DNA of 64,000 nt, from contig BQJG01000003.1 in assembly GCA_021604585.1 (NCBI GenBank), positions 1 through 64,000 on the forward strand. Reading direction: 5' to 3'. The translations under genes and the position numbers were made by a program. The notes beneath the pieces are model-generated. The model saw only the letters and a list, made by a program, of their open reading frames with translations. It searched no databases and was not told the DNA's origin. Numbering within the stretch: the stretch's first letter is position 1; each line of letters opens with the position of its first letter. The DNA comes from Hyphococcus sp. (GTDB taxonomy: Bacteria; Pseudomonadota; Alphaproteobacteria; Caulobacterales; Parvularculaceae). Below, one piece after another: positions 54,474 to 63,606 of this stretch.

Positions 54474-55430
54474 CTACACAATGCGCCAGTTAAACCCAAC
54501 CAGTTTTTCACTTTCTTGCCAGAGTCGCGCGGCGACTCTTTCTTTACGCGCGCGCCCGGCAACGCTGGCGTCGCTAACGGGCCCGCGCGCTTCCATAAAG
54601 CCGGTGGGTCCGTAATAAGCGCCGGGAACCGCTTCGGTTCCGGCCGCGCACAACACCGTTGGAATTGCACCATTGTAGGAAGGCTGCGCCATGAGCGGAT
54701 TGGTGAGCTTATAGAGCGCGTTCAAAAATCCCGACGGACCAGTGTCCTGCAGCGCGGTGTTTGAATAACCGGGATGACACGCCATGCATGAAACGGAACT
54801 GCTCACGGCTTTCAGTTTTCGATCAAGCTCCAGTGCAAACATCAAATTGGCGAGTTTGCTCTGGGTATAGGCTTTGGTCGGGTCATAGCCCTTGGTCAGC
54901 ATCAGATCGTTGAAATTTATTTTACCATATTTGTGCGCGATGCTGGAAACAACAACGACGCGTCCTTTCGCGGCGTTGACTAAATCAAACAACAACCCGC
55001 CCAATAAAAAATGGCCGAGATGATTGGTGCCGAACTGCATCTCAAACCCATCGGCGGTTTGTTGTTGCGGTGTTTGCATGATGCCAGCGTTGTTGACCAA
55101 CGCATCGAGCCGGTCAGTTTTGTTTCTGAGTTCATCGGCAGCCTGCCGAACGGAGGCAAGGCTCGTAAGGTCGAGGCGCACCTGATCGCACTTGCCTTTT
55201 GCAACCATGCTGATCTCGGCGAGCGCGGCTACGCCTTTGTCGGTGTTGCGGCAACCAATGATGACATCACCACCCGCCGCCGCCAGCATTTTCGCCGCCT
55301 CTAACCCGATGCCGGAATTGCCACCGGTAATGAAATAGGTCTTGCCAGCAAGGCTCGGCAACTGATCGGGCTTCCAATCAGAAAAACCGCTATTCACAAT
55401 GTTTTTTTTCACAGAGGATGTTCCTTTCAC
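54474..55430 (-). CDS. Short-chain dehydrogenase/reductase (protochlorophyllide-reductase-like)
   Basis: 318 residues. TYFITGGNSGIGLEAAKML (NADPH loop), ALVNNAGIM, VVSSIAHKYG and the catalytic YTQSK (Tyr-Lys). The GTG at 55430 overlaps the peptidase stop by 4 bp. A GTG at 55412 has AAAGGA 9 bp upstream and may be the true start. Reductase of an unknown carbonyl substrate, or the WWOX-like subgroup. Confidence 0.88.
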   Translation of the reverse strand: MKGTSSVKKNIVNSGFSDWKPDQLPSLAGKTYFITGGNSGIGLEAAKMLAAAGGDVIIGCRNTDKGVAALAEISMVAKGKCDQVRLDLTSLASVRQAADELRNKTDRLDALVNNAGIMQTPQQQTADGFEMQFGTNHLGHFLLGGLLFDLVNAAKGRVVVVSSIAHKYGKINFNDLMLTKGYDPTKAYTQSKLANLMFALELDRKLKAVSSSVSCMACHPGYSNTALQDTGPSGFLNALYKLTNPLMAQPSYNGAIPTVLCAAGTEAVPGAYYGPTGFMEARGPVSDASVAGRARKERVAARLWQESEKLVGFNWRIV

Positions 55431-56677
55431 CCAAACGGCTTATCTATTGATGGCGACAGCGCTGTGAAAAGCTTCGGGCCTTGCTCAGTTATGTAGAGGC
55501 AATCTTCCAGCCGCACGCCGAACTCGCCAAAGGTGTAAATGCCTGGCTCATTGGAAAAGCACATGCCCGGCGCGAGCTTGGTTTTCTCTCCGTGCACGAA
55601 GTTAACCGGTTCGTGGCCATCCATGCCGATGCCGTGGCCGAGGCGATGCGAAAGGCCCGGCGTTTTGTAGCCCGGCCCGTAGCCTTTGGACTCATAGAAC
55701 GCGCGCACCGCGTCATCGACAGCGCCGGCCTCAACGCCGATCTGCGCTGTTTCCATGGCCAGTTCCTGTCCGGCTTTCACCGTGTTCCAGACATCGCGTT
55801 GCTTCGCGGTGGGCTCGCCGAAAACGAACGTGCGGGAAATATCGCTTTCATAATCCAGCACCGAACAGCCGCAATCCATCAGCACAATCCCGCCCTCGGT
55901 GATTTGTTCCGGCGTGTTGGAGCCATGCGGATAGGCGCTCGCCTCATTGAGCAGGACCATGGAGAACCGAACTGCGCCGCCCAGTTCCGTTGTCGCCTTG
56001 CTCATCATAGCGGAGACATCCTGCGACGACATGCCGGCTTCGATGCGCGGATGAATATAGGCGTAGGCGGTCATGGTGATGTCGTTGGCTTTTTGCATCA
56101 GCGCGATTTCGGCGGGCGACTTATACATCCGGCAGCCGCGTGTGATCGGCGCACCATTGACGGGCTTGAATTTCGGCGCAGCGTTGGCGACGCCGTCAAC
56201 AATGAAATGGCGCACGGTTTCTTCAATCGCGAGCTTGCCTTTCTTCAGCCCGCGATCAGCAAGGATGCCGGCGACCAGCGCGAACGGGCTCTCATGTTCA
56301 TTCCAGACGCGAACATCATCGCCGAAACTCATGCTTTGCCGAATGGAGGGTTCCTCAAAATACGGTGTGACGACGCCGATCTCGCCATCGGCGGGAATAA
56401 CGACGGCGGTCAATCGCTCAGACCGCCACCAGCGAATGCCGGTGAAATAAACCATCGCTGACCCAGCCTCGATTAACAGCGCGGCGACCCCTTGCTGGCG
56501 CATCAGCTCTTGCGCTTTGGCGACGCGGGCCTTGCGTTCCTCGACGCTGATCGGCGCAACGTTGCCGGTCATGTCGTTTAAACCCGCAGCAGCTTTCGCG
56601 GGCGAGGCGACGCCGGCCGCCGCCAATCCTGCAAGCCCTGTCGCCTTGATCAGATCACGTTTGGTCATCGCCATCAT
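55427..56677 (-). CDS. Tat-exported M24 family peptidase (Xaa-Pro aminopeptidase-like)
   Basis: 416 residues. Tat-like signal TKRDLIKATGLAGLAAAGVA. Pita-bread fold with five metal ligands: Asp in LMDCGC, Asp in YESDISRTF, His in LSHRLGHGIGMDGHEP, Glu in FSNEPGIY and Glu in VRLEDC. The N-terminal creatinase-like domain is MVYFTGIRWWRSERLTAVVI. Coupled to the SDR gene, suggesting one operon. Cleaves X-Pro or related small substrates in the periplasm (inference). Confidence 0.9.
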   Translation of the reverse strand: MMAMTKRDLIKATGLAGLAAAGVASPAKAAAGLNDMTGNVAPISVEERKARVAKAQELMRQQGVAALLIEAGSAMVYFTGIRWWRSERLTAVVIPADGEIGVVTPYFEEPSIRQSMSFGDDVRVWNEHESPFALVAGILADRGLKKGKLAIEETVRHFIVDGVANAAPKFKPVNGAPITRGCRMYKSPAEIALMQKANDITMTAYAYIHPRIEAGMSSQDVSAMMSKATTELGGAVRFSMVLLNEASAYPHGSNTPEQITEGGIVLMDCGCSVLDYESDISRTFVFGEPTAKQRDVWNTVKAGQELAMETAQIGVEAGAVDDAVRAFYESKGYGPGYKTPGLSHRLGHGIGMDGHEPVNFVHGEKTKLAPGMCFSNEPGIYTFGEFGVRLEDCLYITEQGPKLFTALSPSIDKPFG

Positions 56678-56688
56678 GCATCCCTCTT

Positions 56689-57945
56689 TTATTGTTCGCG
56701 CGCCATCAGGCTGGGCAGCGCGCCCATATCGGCGCCGGCCTGCTTCATAAAAAATCTGCGCAAAGGCGCGACAGCGTTCACCGCGCCCATGCCGACATCG
56801 CGCGCCAGGCGCAGCGGTGCAATGTCATTGGAGAACAGCCGGTTCAGCAAGTCTGTGCCGAGCGCCAGCGCGGCGGAATCGAACCGGCGCCAGCGCTGAT
56901 AATTTTGCAAGACCGTAAGCGCGCCAATATCGAGACCCACATCGCGCCCCTCATCCAAAACATCGGCCAGGGCGGCGATGTCTTTAATGGCGAGATTGTA
57001 TCCTTGTCCGGCGATCGGGTGGATCGCATGGGCCGCGTCGCCAATCAGCGCGAGGCGCGGCGCGATGTAAGATTGCGCCAGCGTGAAGGCCAGCGGATAG
57101 GACCAGCGCGGCCCGGCGGGCGTGATCGCGCCGAGATAATCGCCGAACCGGTTTTCAATTTCGCGGCGGAAGTCATCTTCGTTGAGCGCCATATAAGCAG
57201 GGGCCGCGTCGGCGCGCTCTGTCCATACCAGCGACGAACGATTGTTCGTCATCGGCAAAATCGCGAACGGTCCGGCAGGGAGGAAAAACTCCTGCGCCAC
57301 GCCCTGATGCGGTTTTTCATGGGCGACGGTGGCGACAATGCCGGTCTGGTTGTAGCGCCATTGATTGGTCTTGATGTTGGCTTCAGCGCGCAGCGGCGAC
57401 ATGCGTCCGTCTGCTGCGACGACAAGTGATGCGGATAAGCGGCGCCCGTCAGCGAGGTCGACAATCGCTTCGCCCGGATTGAACGTGGTCTTTGTCCGCA
57501 TGGCTGGGGCAAACAGGGTGATGTCTGGCGCGCGTTCAATGGCGTCAAACAGCACCTCGCGAATGGTGCGGTTCTCAACGATCCAGCCAAGCGGTGTGTC
57601 GTCTTCCATTTCGCGGCTGTCAAAGTGCAGATTAAAGCTCGACACGGTTCCGCCGCCAAAGCGCGAGGTCGCACGGCCATCGGTGACAAGAATATCGCGG
57701 ATCGGTTCAGCGCCGTTTTCGTCGGATGTGATCGCGTCCCACAGGCCGAGACGGCGAAAGACCCGCGCAGACGCGTATGAGATTGCTGTGGTCCGCCCGT
57801 CAAACGCCGCGCCCCGCAAGGTTTTGGAATCCACCGCATCGATAAGGGCGCAGGAAAAGCCGCGTGCGGCCAACGCCAAGCTCGCCAGCCCGCCAGCCGG
57901 TCCGCCGCCAATAACGATAATGTCGAAATGTTGCGTCTCGCTCAT
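56689..57945 (-). CDS. ubiH: UbiH/UbiF family FAD-dependent hydroxylase
   Basis: 418 residues from the ATG at 57945. FAD fold DIIVIGGGPAGGLASLALAA, the DG motif VVAADGRMSPLR and the GD motif LALIGDAAHAIHPIAGQGYN. Hydroxylates a ring position in ubiquinone synthesis; which one cannot be decided. The open frame to 57984 is not family-like. Confidence 0.9.
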   Translation of the reverse strand: MSETQHFDIIVIGGGPAGGLASLALAARGFSCALIDAVDSKTLRGAAFDGRTTAISYASARVFRRLGLWDAITSDENGAEPIRDILVTDGRATSRFGGGTVSSFNLHFDSREMEDDTPLGWIVENRTIREVLFDAIERAPDITLFAPAMRTKTTFNPGEAIVDLADGRRLSASLVVAADGRMSPLRAEANIKTNQWRYNQTGIVATVAHEKPHQGVAQEFFLPAGPFAILPMTNNRSSLVWTERADAAPAYMALNEDDFRREIENRFGDYLGAITPAGPRWSYPLAFTLAQSYIAPRLALIGDAAHAIHPIAGQGYNLAIKDIAALADVLDEGRDVGLDIGALTVLQNYQRWRRFDSAALALGTDLLNRLFSNDIAPLRLARDVGMGAVNAVAPLRRFFMKQAGADMGALPSLMAREQ

Positions 57946-58047
57946 GGGGCGAACATCGCCCTTTGCCGCTCCGGCGTCCAGCATGTGGGCGGCCCGTGCG
58001 GCGAATGGCGCAAATTGTTAACGAAAACCGCTCGATAACCGGATGCT

Positions 58048-58185
58048 CCTCGCGAAAGCGGGGCCCAGGAAACTATGCGCGTTCCACAAGAACGGGTTTA
58101 TAGGCGAGTGTGAAAAAGGCGTGTGCGACGGCATGCTCCGGCGTGGATTCGGAGAAAAACCTGAATCCACGCTTTCGCGGGGATA
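58048..58185. repeat. Inverted REP-like element upstream of amt
   Basis: CGCGAAAGCG at 58051-58060 and CGCTTTCGCG at 58170-58179 are outer inverted copies, flanked by CCT/GGGGCCCAGG on the left and GGGGATAAGC on the right. Inside, GCGTGGATTC at 58141-58150 pairs with GAATCCACGC at 58163-58172. The sequence between 57946 and 58209 holds nothing else recognisable except this element and the amt leader. Confidence 0.65.
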
Positions 58186-58209
58186 AGCGGCTTAAAAGAG
58201 GTTGATACG

Positions 58210-59490
58210 ATGAGCGTCAAAAATTCCCATGCGAGACTCATGATCCTCCTCGCCACCCTCCTGCCCGGCGCCGCTTTCGCGCAGGACATGTCCGCGCCTG
58301 CCGATGTGACGCGGTATATCCTCGACTCTACATTGCTGATGGCGGGCGGCTTTGCCGGGCTCGTCGCTATTGCGGGTCTGGCGCTGCGCGATGTGGGCCT
58401 GGCGCGGACGCAGAATGCTCCGCATGTCTGCCTACGGATGATTGGCGCGCTCGGCATTTCCGCTTTCGCCTTCTGGGCGGTGGGCTATCATCTGTTGTTC
58501 TCCGTTGAACATGGCGGCTTTCTCGGGCCGTTCCAAAGCTGGGCGCCGCTTGATGACGATCCGTCAAATGCGGGCCGGTCGTCAGGCGCGCACTGGTTTT
58601 TTCACATGAGCCTTGCGGCGCTCGGCGCGGTCATCGTGTCATCGGCCGTCTCCGAGCGGGTGCGATTGTGGCCCTTCCTGTTTTTCACCGCGATCTGGTC
58701 GGGCCTGATTTATCCGATCGCCGCATCCTGGGTCTGGGGCGGCGGCTATTTCGCCGACGAGTGGAGTTTCCGCGATTATGGCGGCGCGGCGGCGATCCAT
58801 CTTTCCGCCGGCGCCGCAGCGCTCGCTGCGATTTTAGTGATCGGGCCGCGCTCCGGGCGCTTCGGTCATGGCGTATCGCGCCCGCAAGTCTCAACCGCCC
58901 TGCCGCTGTCGGCGTTCGGATCGATGCTCAGTGCGGTGGCGCTGTTGATAATTATCATCGCACTAGGCGGCGCCATGTCTTCGGTGGAGGCGGCGGTGAC
59001 GGCTGGCGCCATTCTCGCCAACGCCATGATCGCCGCTGCGGGCGGCGCGATCGCCGCAATGTTCCTTACACAAACGGTCTACAAACGCACCGGGCTTGTT
59101 TCCGCCATGACCGGCATCATTGCTGGCATTATCTCTATCGCAGCAGATCCCGTATCGCCGGCGCTGTGGCAGGCGGCGATGATCGGCGCTGTCGGTGGGG
59201 TGATCGTTACGGTGACGCCGCCCTTTCTCGACGGGTTGCGGCTTGATGATGCGGGTTTTGTCATTCCGGGCCATTGTTTTTGCGGCGCGTGGGGGGCGAT
59301 CATCGCGTTTTGGATGACGGAGCGGATCTGGCTGCCGGGCCAGCTTTTGGGGACCGGCGCCATCGCGGCTTTTTCATTCGTGATGAGCCTTTTGATCTGG
59401 ACAGCGCTGAAATATACGATCGGCGTCCGCACCGCCCCGCTGGAGGATCCGCATCATGCGGGCCACTCAGAGCGGACCGGAATTCGTTAA
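58210..59490 (+). CDS. amt: Ammonium transporter (Amt family)
   Basis: 426 residues. A signal-like start (LMILLATLLPGAAFAQDM), then about 11 membrane segments. The pore twin-His positions are AIHLSAGAAAL and PGHCFCGAWGAI; GISAFAFWAVGYHLLF is the first part of the vestibule. GlnB/GlnK is not adjacent. Conducts NH3/NH4+; a few Amt homologues act as sensors. Confidence 0.88.
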   Translation: MSVKNSHARLMILLATLLPGAAFAQDMSAPADVTRYILDSTLLMAGGFAGLVAIAGLALRDVGLARTQNAPHVCLRMIGALGISAFAFWAVGYHLLFSVEHGGFLGPFQSWAPLDDDPSNAGRSSGAHWFFHMSLAALGAVIVSSAVSERVRLWPFLFFTAIWSGLIYPIAASWVWGGGYFADEWSFRDYGGAAAIHLSAGAAALAAILVIGPRSGRFGHGVSRPQVSTALPLSAFGSMLSAVALLIIIIALGGAMSSVEAAVTAGAILANAMIAAAGGAIAAMFLTQTVYKRTGLVSAMTGIIAGIISIAADPVSPALWQAAMIGAVGGVIVTVTPPFLDGLRLDDAGFVIPGHCFCGAWGAIIAFWMTERIWLPGQLLGTGAIAAFSFVMSLLIWTALKYTIGVRTAPLEDPHHAGHSERTGIR

Positions 59491-59569
59491 ATCCCGTTAA
59501 CCCTTTTCGATTCAAGAAGTGGCAAAGTGGGCGTTAACTTATTAAAAGCTGACTGGGTGCCTGCTGATT

Positions 59570-61969
59570 ATGCCGCCATCATCTCGTTCCTATGCTCGCA
59601 GCCGGAACCGGCGTGACCCTTTTGCCGAGCTTGCCGATCGCCTGAAGAGCTTTTCGCGAAGCATTCTGATGCGGGCGGGCGGGGCCGCCATGATTGCGCT
59701 GGCGATCTGGCTCGCCGCGTCTCTTTCGACCTTTACGATTTCCGATCCGACGCTCAACACCGCGACGCCCGCGGCGGTGCAGAATCTCGGCGGACCGCTC
59801 GGCGCCATCGTTGCGGACTTGCTGCTGCAGCTTTTGGGGGGTGCGGGCTTTTTGTTGATCGCGCCTCTGGCGATCTGGGGTGGGTTCGCCGTGGTGAACG
59901 GCGCACCTGAAGAAACCCCGGCTGATTTCTGGCGCCGGCTGATCGTGGCGCCCGCCGCCATTCTTGCGGGCGCGGCCTTTCTGGCGTCCTGGGCGCCGCC
60001 GCTGGACTGGCCATTCGTGGTCGGACCCGGCGGGCTGATCGGCGGCGTTCTTTATCATGGCGTCACAGGGCTCTTGTCTTTTATCGGCGATGATTTCGCC
60101 CGGCCGCTCGTCGCCGGCTTGTTCGCCGCTGCGACGCTTGCGGCTTATTCGGTCCTGTGCGGGCTGACGCGCGAACGTCTCGCCGATGCCTGGTGGGCGC
60201 TGGAGGATGGCGCGCTTGCGCTGCGGGACTTGGTTGAAGAGTGGCGTGAACGGCTGACCGGCGCCGAAACCGAAGATGACGAAGAAGAGTACGAAGAAGA
60301 CGGCGATCTGGATGCGGAATATGATGAGGACGGAGAGCCCATCCTTGCGGCGCCGGCCCGCAATCGCAAACGCAAGATCGTCCGCAAGCGTAACAAAAAG
60401 AAAGAGAGCCGCCGCGAGACCCGCGAAGCGCAGCCTTCCTTCCCGGTATTTTCAGCCGACGATTATGAACTGCCGCCGCTTGGGCTGCTGGCCAAACCCA
60501 ATGGCGCGCGCCGCGCTGTGATTTCCGACGAAGCGCTGGAACAAAATGCGCGCATGCTGGAAAATGTGCTCGCTGATTTTGGCGTGCGCGGCGAGATCGT
60601 CAATGTCCATCCCGGCCCAGTTGTGACGCTCTATGAACTTGAGCCTGCGGCGGGAACGAAATCTTCTCGCGTGATTGGCCTGTCCGACGATATCGCCCGC
60701 TCCATGAGCGCGGTTGCGGCGCGGGTTGCAGTCGTGCCGGGCCGCAACGCCATCGGCATTGAACTGCCGAACCAGGACCGGGAGATGGTGTTCCTGCGCG
60801 AATTGCTGGGCGCTGAAGAATATGAGCGTTCCGGCGGCGACCTCACGCTGGCGCTCGGAAAATCTATTGGCGGCGATCCCGTGTTCGCCGATCTCGCGCG
60901 GATGCCGCATTTGCTGATCGCCGGCACCACCGGTTCGGGCAAGTCGGTCGGGATCAACACAATGATCCTGTCGCTGCTGTATCGGATGTCTCCCGAGCAG
61001 TGCAAACTCATCCTGATCGATCCGAAAATGCTCGAGCTTTCAGTCTATGAAGGCATTCCTCATTTGCTTTCTCCAGTCGTTACTGATGCGCGCAAAGCGG
61101 TCGTCGCGCTCAAATGGACAGTGCGCGAGATGGAAGAACGCTACCGGAAAATGTCAAAGGTTGGCGTACGGAATATTGAAGGATTCAACCAGCGCGTCGC
61201 CGAGGCCGAAGAGAATGGTGAGATGCTGACGAGAACCGTTCACACCGGATATGACGAAGACTCCGGTGAAGCCGTCTATGAAAGCGAAGAGCTGGAATAC
61301 GAGCCGATGCCGTTTATCGTTGTTGTCATCGACGAAGTCGCCGATCTGATGATGGTCGCCGGCAAGGACATTGAAGGCATGGTGCAGCGCTTGGCGCAGA
61401 TGGCGCGCGCGGCCGGCATTCACCTGATCATGGCGACCCAGCGTCCTTCGGTCGATGTCATCACCGGGACGATCAAGGCGAACTTCCCGACGCGGATTTC
61501 CTTCCAGGTGACCTCGAAAATCGACTCGCGCACGATCCTGGGCGAGCAGGGCGCTGAACAACTCCTCGGTCAGGGCGACATGTTGCACATGGCGGGCGGC
61601 GGGCGTTTGCGCCGGGTCCACGGGGCTTTTGTTTCCGACGATGAGGTCGAAAAGATCGTTACCTTCCTGAAGAAACAGGGCGCGCCAAACTACGTGCAGG
61701 AAGTCACAGAATTGAAGGAAGAGGATGGCGGCGGGTTCGATCCATTTGAGCTCGGCGGCAATACCGGTTCGGGCGACGCGCTTTATGACCGCGCCGTCGC
61801 GGTGGTGGTGCGCGATCGCAAGGCGTCGACCTCTTACGTTCAGCGCCGCCTCCAGATCGGATATAACCGCGCCGCGACCCTGATCGAGCGGATGGAGGAG
61901 GAGGGTGTGATCTCGTCAGCCAACCATGCCGGAAAGAGAGATGTGCTGGTCGGCGATGACGCCGCCTAA
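59570..61969 (+). CDS. ftsK: DNA translocase FtsK
   Basis: 799 residues, normal for alphaproteobacteria. Four N-terminal membrane segments (AMIALAIWLAASLSTFTISD, LLLQLLGGAGFLLIAPLAIW and two more), an acidic linker (about 230-270, many Glu/Asp), then the motor: Walker A AGTTGSGKSVGINTMILSLL, Walker B VVVIDEVADLMM, MATQRPSVDVITGTIKANFP. The C-terminal gamma winged helix YDRAVAVVVRDRKASTSYVQ recognises KOPS. Coordinates chromosome dimer resolution and division. Confidence 0.96.
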   Translation: MPPSSRSYARSRNRRDPFAELADRLKSFSRSILMRAGGAAMIALAIWLAASLSTFTISDPTLNTATPAAVQNLGGPLGAIVADLLLQLLGGAGFLLIAPLAIWGGFAVVNGAPEETPADFWRRLIVAPAAILAGAAFLASWAPPLDWPFVVGPGGLIGGVLYHGVTGLLSFIGDDFARPLVAGLFAAATLAAYSVLCGLTRERLADAWWALEDGALALRDLVEEWRERLTGAETEDDEEEYEEDGDLDAEYDEDGEPILAAPARNRKRKIVRKRNKKKESRRETREAQPSFPVFSADDYELPPLGLLAKPNGARRAVISDEALEQNARMLENVLADFGVRGEIVNVHPGPVVTLYELEPAAGTKSSRVIGLSDDIARSMSAVAARVAVVPGRNAIGIELPNQDREMVFLRELLGAEEYERSGGDLTLALGKSIGGDPVFADLARMPHLLIAGTTGSGKSVGINTMILSLLYRMSPEQCKLILIDPKMLELSVYEGIPHLLSPVVTDARKAVVALKWTVREMEERYRKMSKVGVRNIEGFNQRVAEAEENGEMLTRTVHTGYDEDSGEAVYESEELEYEPMPFIVVVIDEVADLMMVAGKDIEGMVQRLAQMARAAGIHLIMATQRPSVDVITGTIKANFPTRISFQVTSKIDSRTILGEQGAEQLLGQGDMLHMAGGGRLRRVHGAFVSDDEVEKIVTFLKKQGAPNYVQEVTELKEEDGGGFDPFELGGNTGSGDALYDRAVAVVVRDRKASTSYVQRRLQIGYNRAATLIERMEEEGVISSANHAGKRDVLVGDDAA

Positions 61970-62160
61970 AGCCCATTGGTCGCTTGTTTTAAGCGTAATC
62001 AGCCAAGATAAACTGCTCCGTTCACGCCAAAATGTGCCGCCGCTACGATAAGTTGTGCGTTAACTGTTGATTTTACGGCTGAATCGCAGCCCGGCGTTGT
62101 TTTTTACAATTTGTTAGGCATACTCTCTGGACTGGGGAGGGGATTTAACCTGGGTGGCGT

Positions 62161-63606
62161 ATGTCGAAAACTTATGAGCAACTTCCAGGCGCGGCAGGCA
62201 AGGAGCGGTTTTTCCGCCCCAGCCGCTATGACGCGGACGTTATTTTCTCCGGTCTCGCGCCTCGGGTCAGTTTTGACGACGAGATTTACGAACTGGACAA
62301 TATCAGCGCTGGCGGCGCCGGATGCATCGCGCGCAAGCGCGGCGACGATTCTGATGCGCCTGCCGGTTCCGCCGGGATCTTGCGTCTGACGCAGCACGGC
62401 CGAGAATTATTTCTGGGCGCGGCGCGCAAGGTGCGCAGCCATAATGGCGCAGGCGGGATCAGCGCCGGGTTTGAGCTTCAGGAAAACCGTTTTGATCTCG
62501 ACTGGCTGATCCGCGAAAATGCGAGCATGCTGGCCCGTGAAACGCGCAACACCACCGCAGCATCGATAGAACCCAGCATCGCTTACAAAACATTTTGCGC
62601 GGATGCGGCGGCGTTTCTCGGCGGCTATTTGTTGCGCATTCAAAAATTCGTCTCGCCCATCGATGCGCGTTTCGGCGAAGACGAGCGCAATGAGATTGCG
62701 CGCGATCTGGCGGCGGCGGCGGAAACCGAATGGCTCGATCTGGTGCGCGAAGGAAACGCGCTCACTGGCGAGATCCACAGCGACAAGCAATTGCGCATCG
62801 CGTACAAATCCTACACTGAGCGAACGGTTTCGCAGATTTTGCTGAACGGTCCCGGTTGGGCGCGGTGTTACTACAAACCAGCCGGTTATCCGGGCGACTA
62901 CAAAATCATGAATTACGGCTATGAGCAAAAGCCGGAAGGCGACACGGTCGCACAGAAATTCCTTCACTTGCTTGGCATGAGCGCCTCACGCGCCATCATT
63001 ACCCGCATGGAAATGATCGCCAATCTGGTCGTCGACTACGCTATGGCGCGGCGGCGCGGAGAGGGCGACGAATTCACCATCACTAGTGTGGGCAGCGGGC
63101 CTGCCCGTGAGATCGAAGACATTCTTGCCGGTACGCCGGAAGATGTGCGGTGGCGCCTCAACCTTGTCGATCAGGAACCAGCGGCGCTTGATTATGCGTT
63201 TGAACGCATCGCTGGCATGCCCGACCGTGACCGGTTGAACGTCGCCGGATTAAATATCTCTTTCCGCGAAATGCTTCGGCCGTCAGCAGACAACACCGCC
63301 TTCATCGGCAATGACGTGATTTATTCATCTGGCTTCGTTGACTATCTCAATCCGCTCCTGGCGCAGCGCTTCATCAAGCGGCTTTATGATTTCGTCAAAC
63401 CGGGCGGCCAGGTGATTATCGGCAATGTCAATAATCTTGAGACGGGCATGATGTGGCCGCTCGAATATATCACCGACTGGAGCCTCTACTTCCGCAACGA
63501 AGAAGAGATGAAAGCGATGGCGCACGAGATTGTCGACGCCAAGGTTTCGGTTGTTTCCGATCCTATGCAGGCGGTGTTTTTCCTCGTCGTGGAAAAACCG
63601 CTTTAA
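62161..63606 (+). CDS. PilZ-like domain / SAM-dependent methyltransferase fusion
   Basis: 481 residues. The N-terminal 100 residues have RFFRPSRYDADVIFSGL and LDNISAGGAGCIARKR, a PilZ-like beta-barrel pattern with imperfect c-di-GMP motifs. After a helical region, YYKPAGYPGDYKIMNYGYEQ and SVGSGPAREIEDIL (methyltransferase motif I) resemble proteins annotated as extracellular-factor (3-hydroxypalmitate methyl ester) synthesis methyltransferases. Next to a histidine kinase on the other strand, overlapping stop codons. A c-di-GMP-responsive signal enzyme is possible (inference). Confidence 0.82.
   Translation: MSKTYEQLPGAAGKERFFRPSRYDADVIFSGLAPRVSFDDEIYELDNISAGGAGCIARKRGDDSDAPAGSAGILRLTQHGRELFLGAARKVRSHNGAGGISAGFELQENRFDLDWLIRENASMLARETRNTTAASIEPSIAYKTFCADAAAFLGGYLLRIQKFVSPIDARFGEDERNEIARDLAAAAETEWLDLVREGNALTGEIHSDKQLRIAYKSYTERTVSQILLNGPGWARCYYKPAGYPGDYKIMNYGYEQKPEGDTVAQKFLHLLGMSASRAIITRMEMIANLVVDYAMARRRGEGDEFTITSVGSGPAREIEDILAGTPEDVRWRLNLVDQEPAALDYAFERIAGMPDRDRLNVAGLNISFREMLRPSADNTAFIGNDVIYSSGFVDYLNPLLAQRFIKRLYDFVKPGGQVIIGNVNNLETGMMWPLEYITDWSLYFRNEEEMKAMAHEIVDAKVSVVSDPMQAVFFLVVEKPL

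Noticed and set aside
59487..59545. CtrA boxes upstream of ftsK
   Set aside because: Four TTAA tetramers are present but with 6-bp and 4-bp spacing, not the 7 bp of the consensus.
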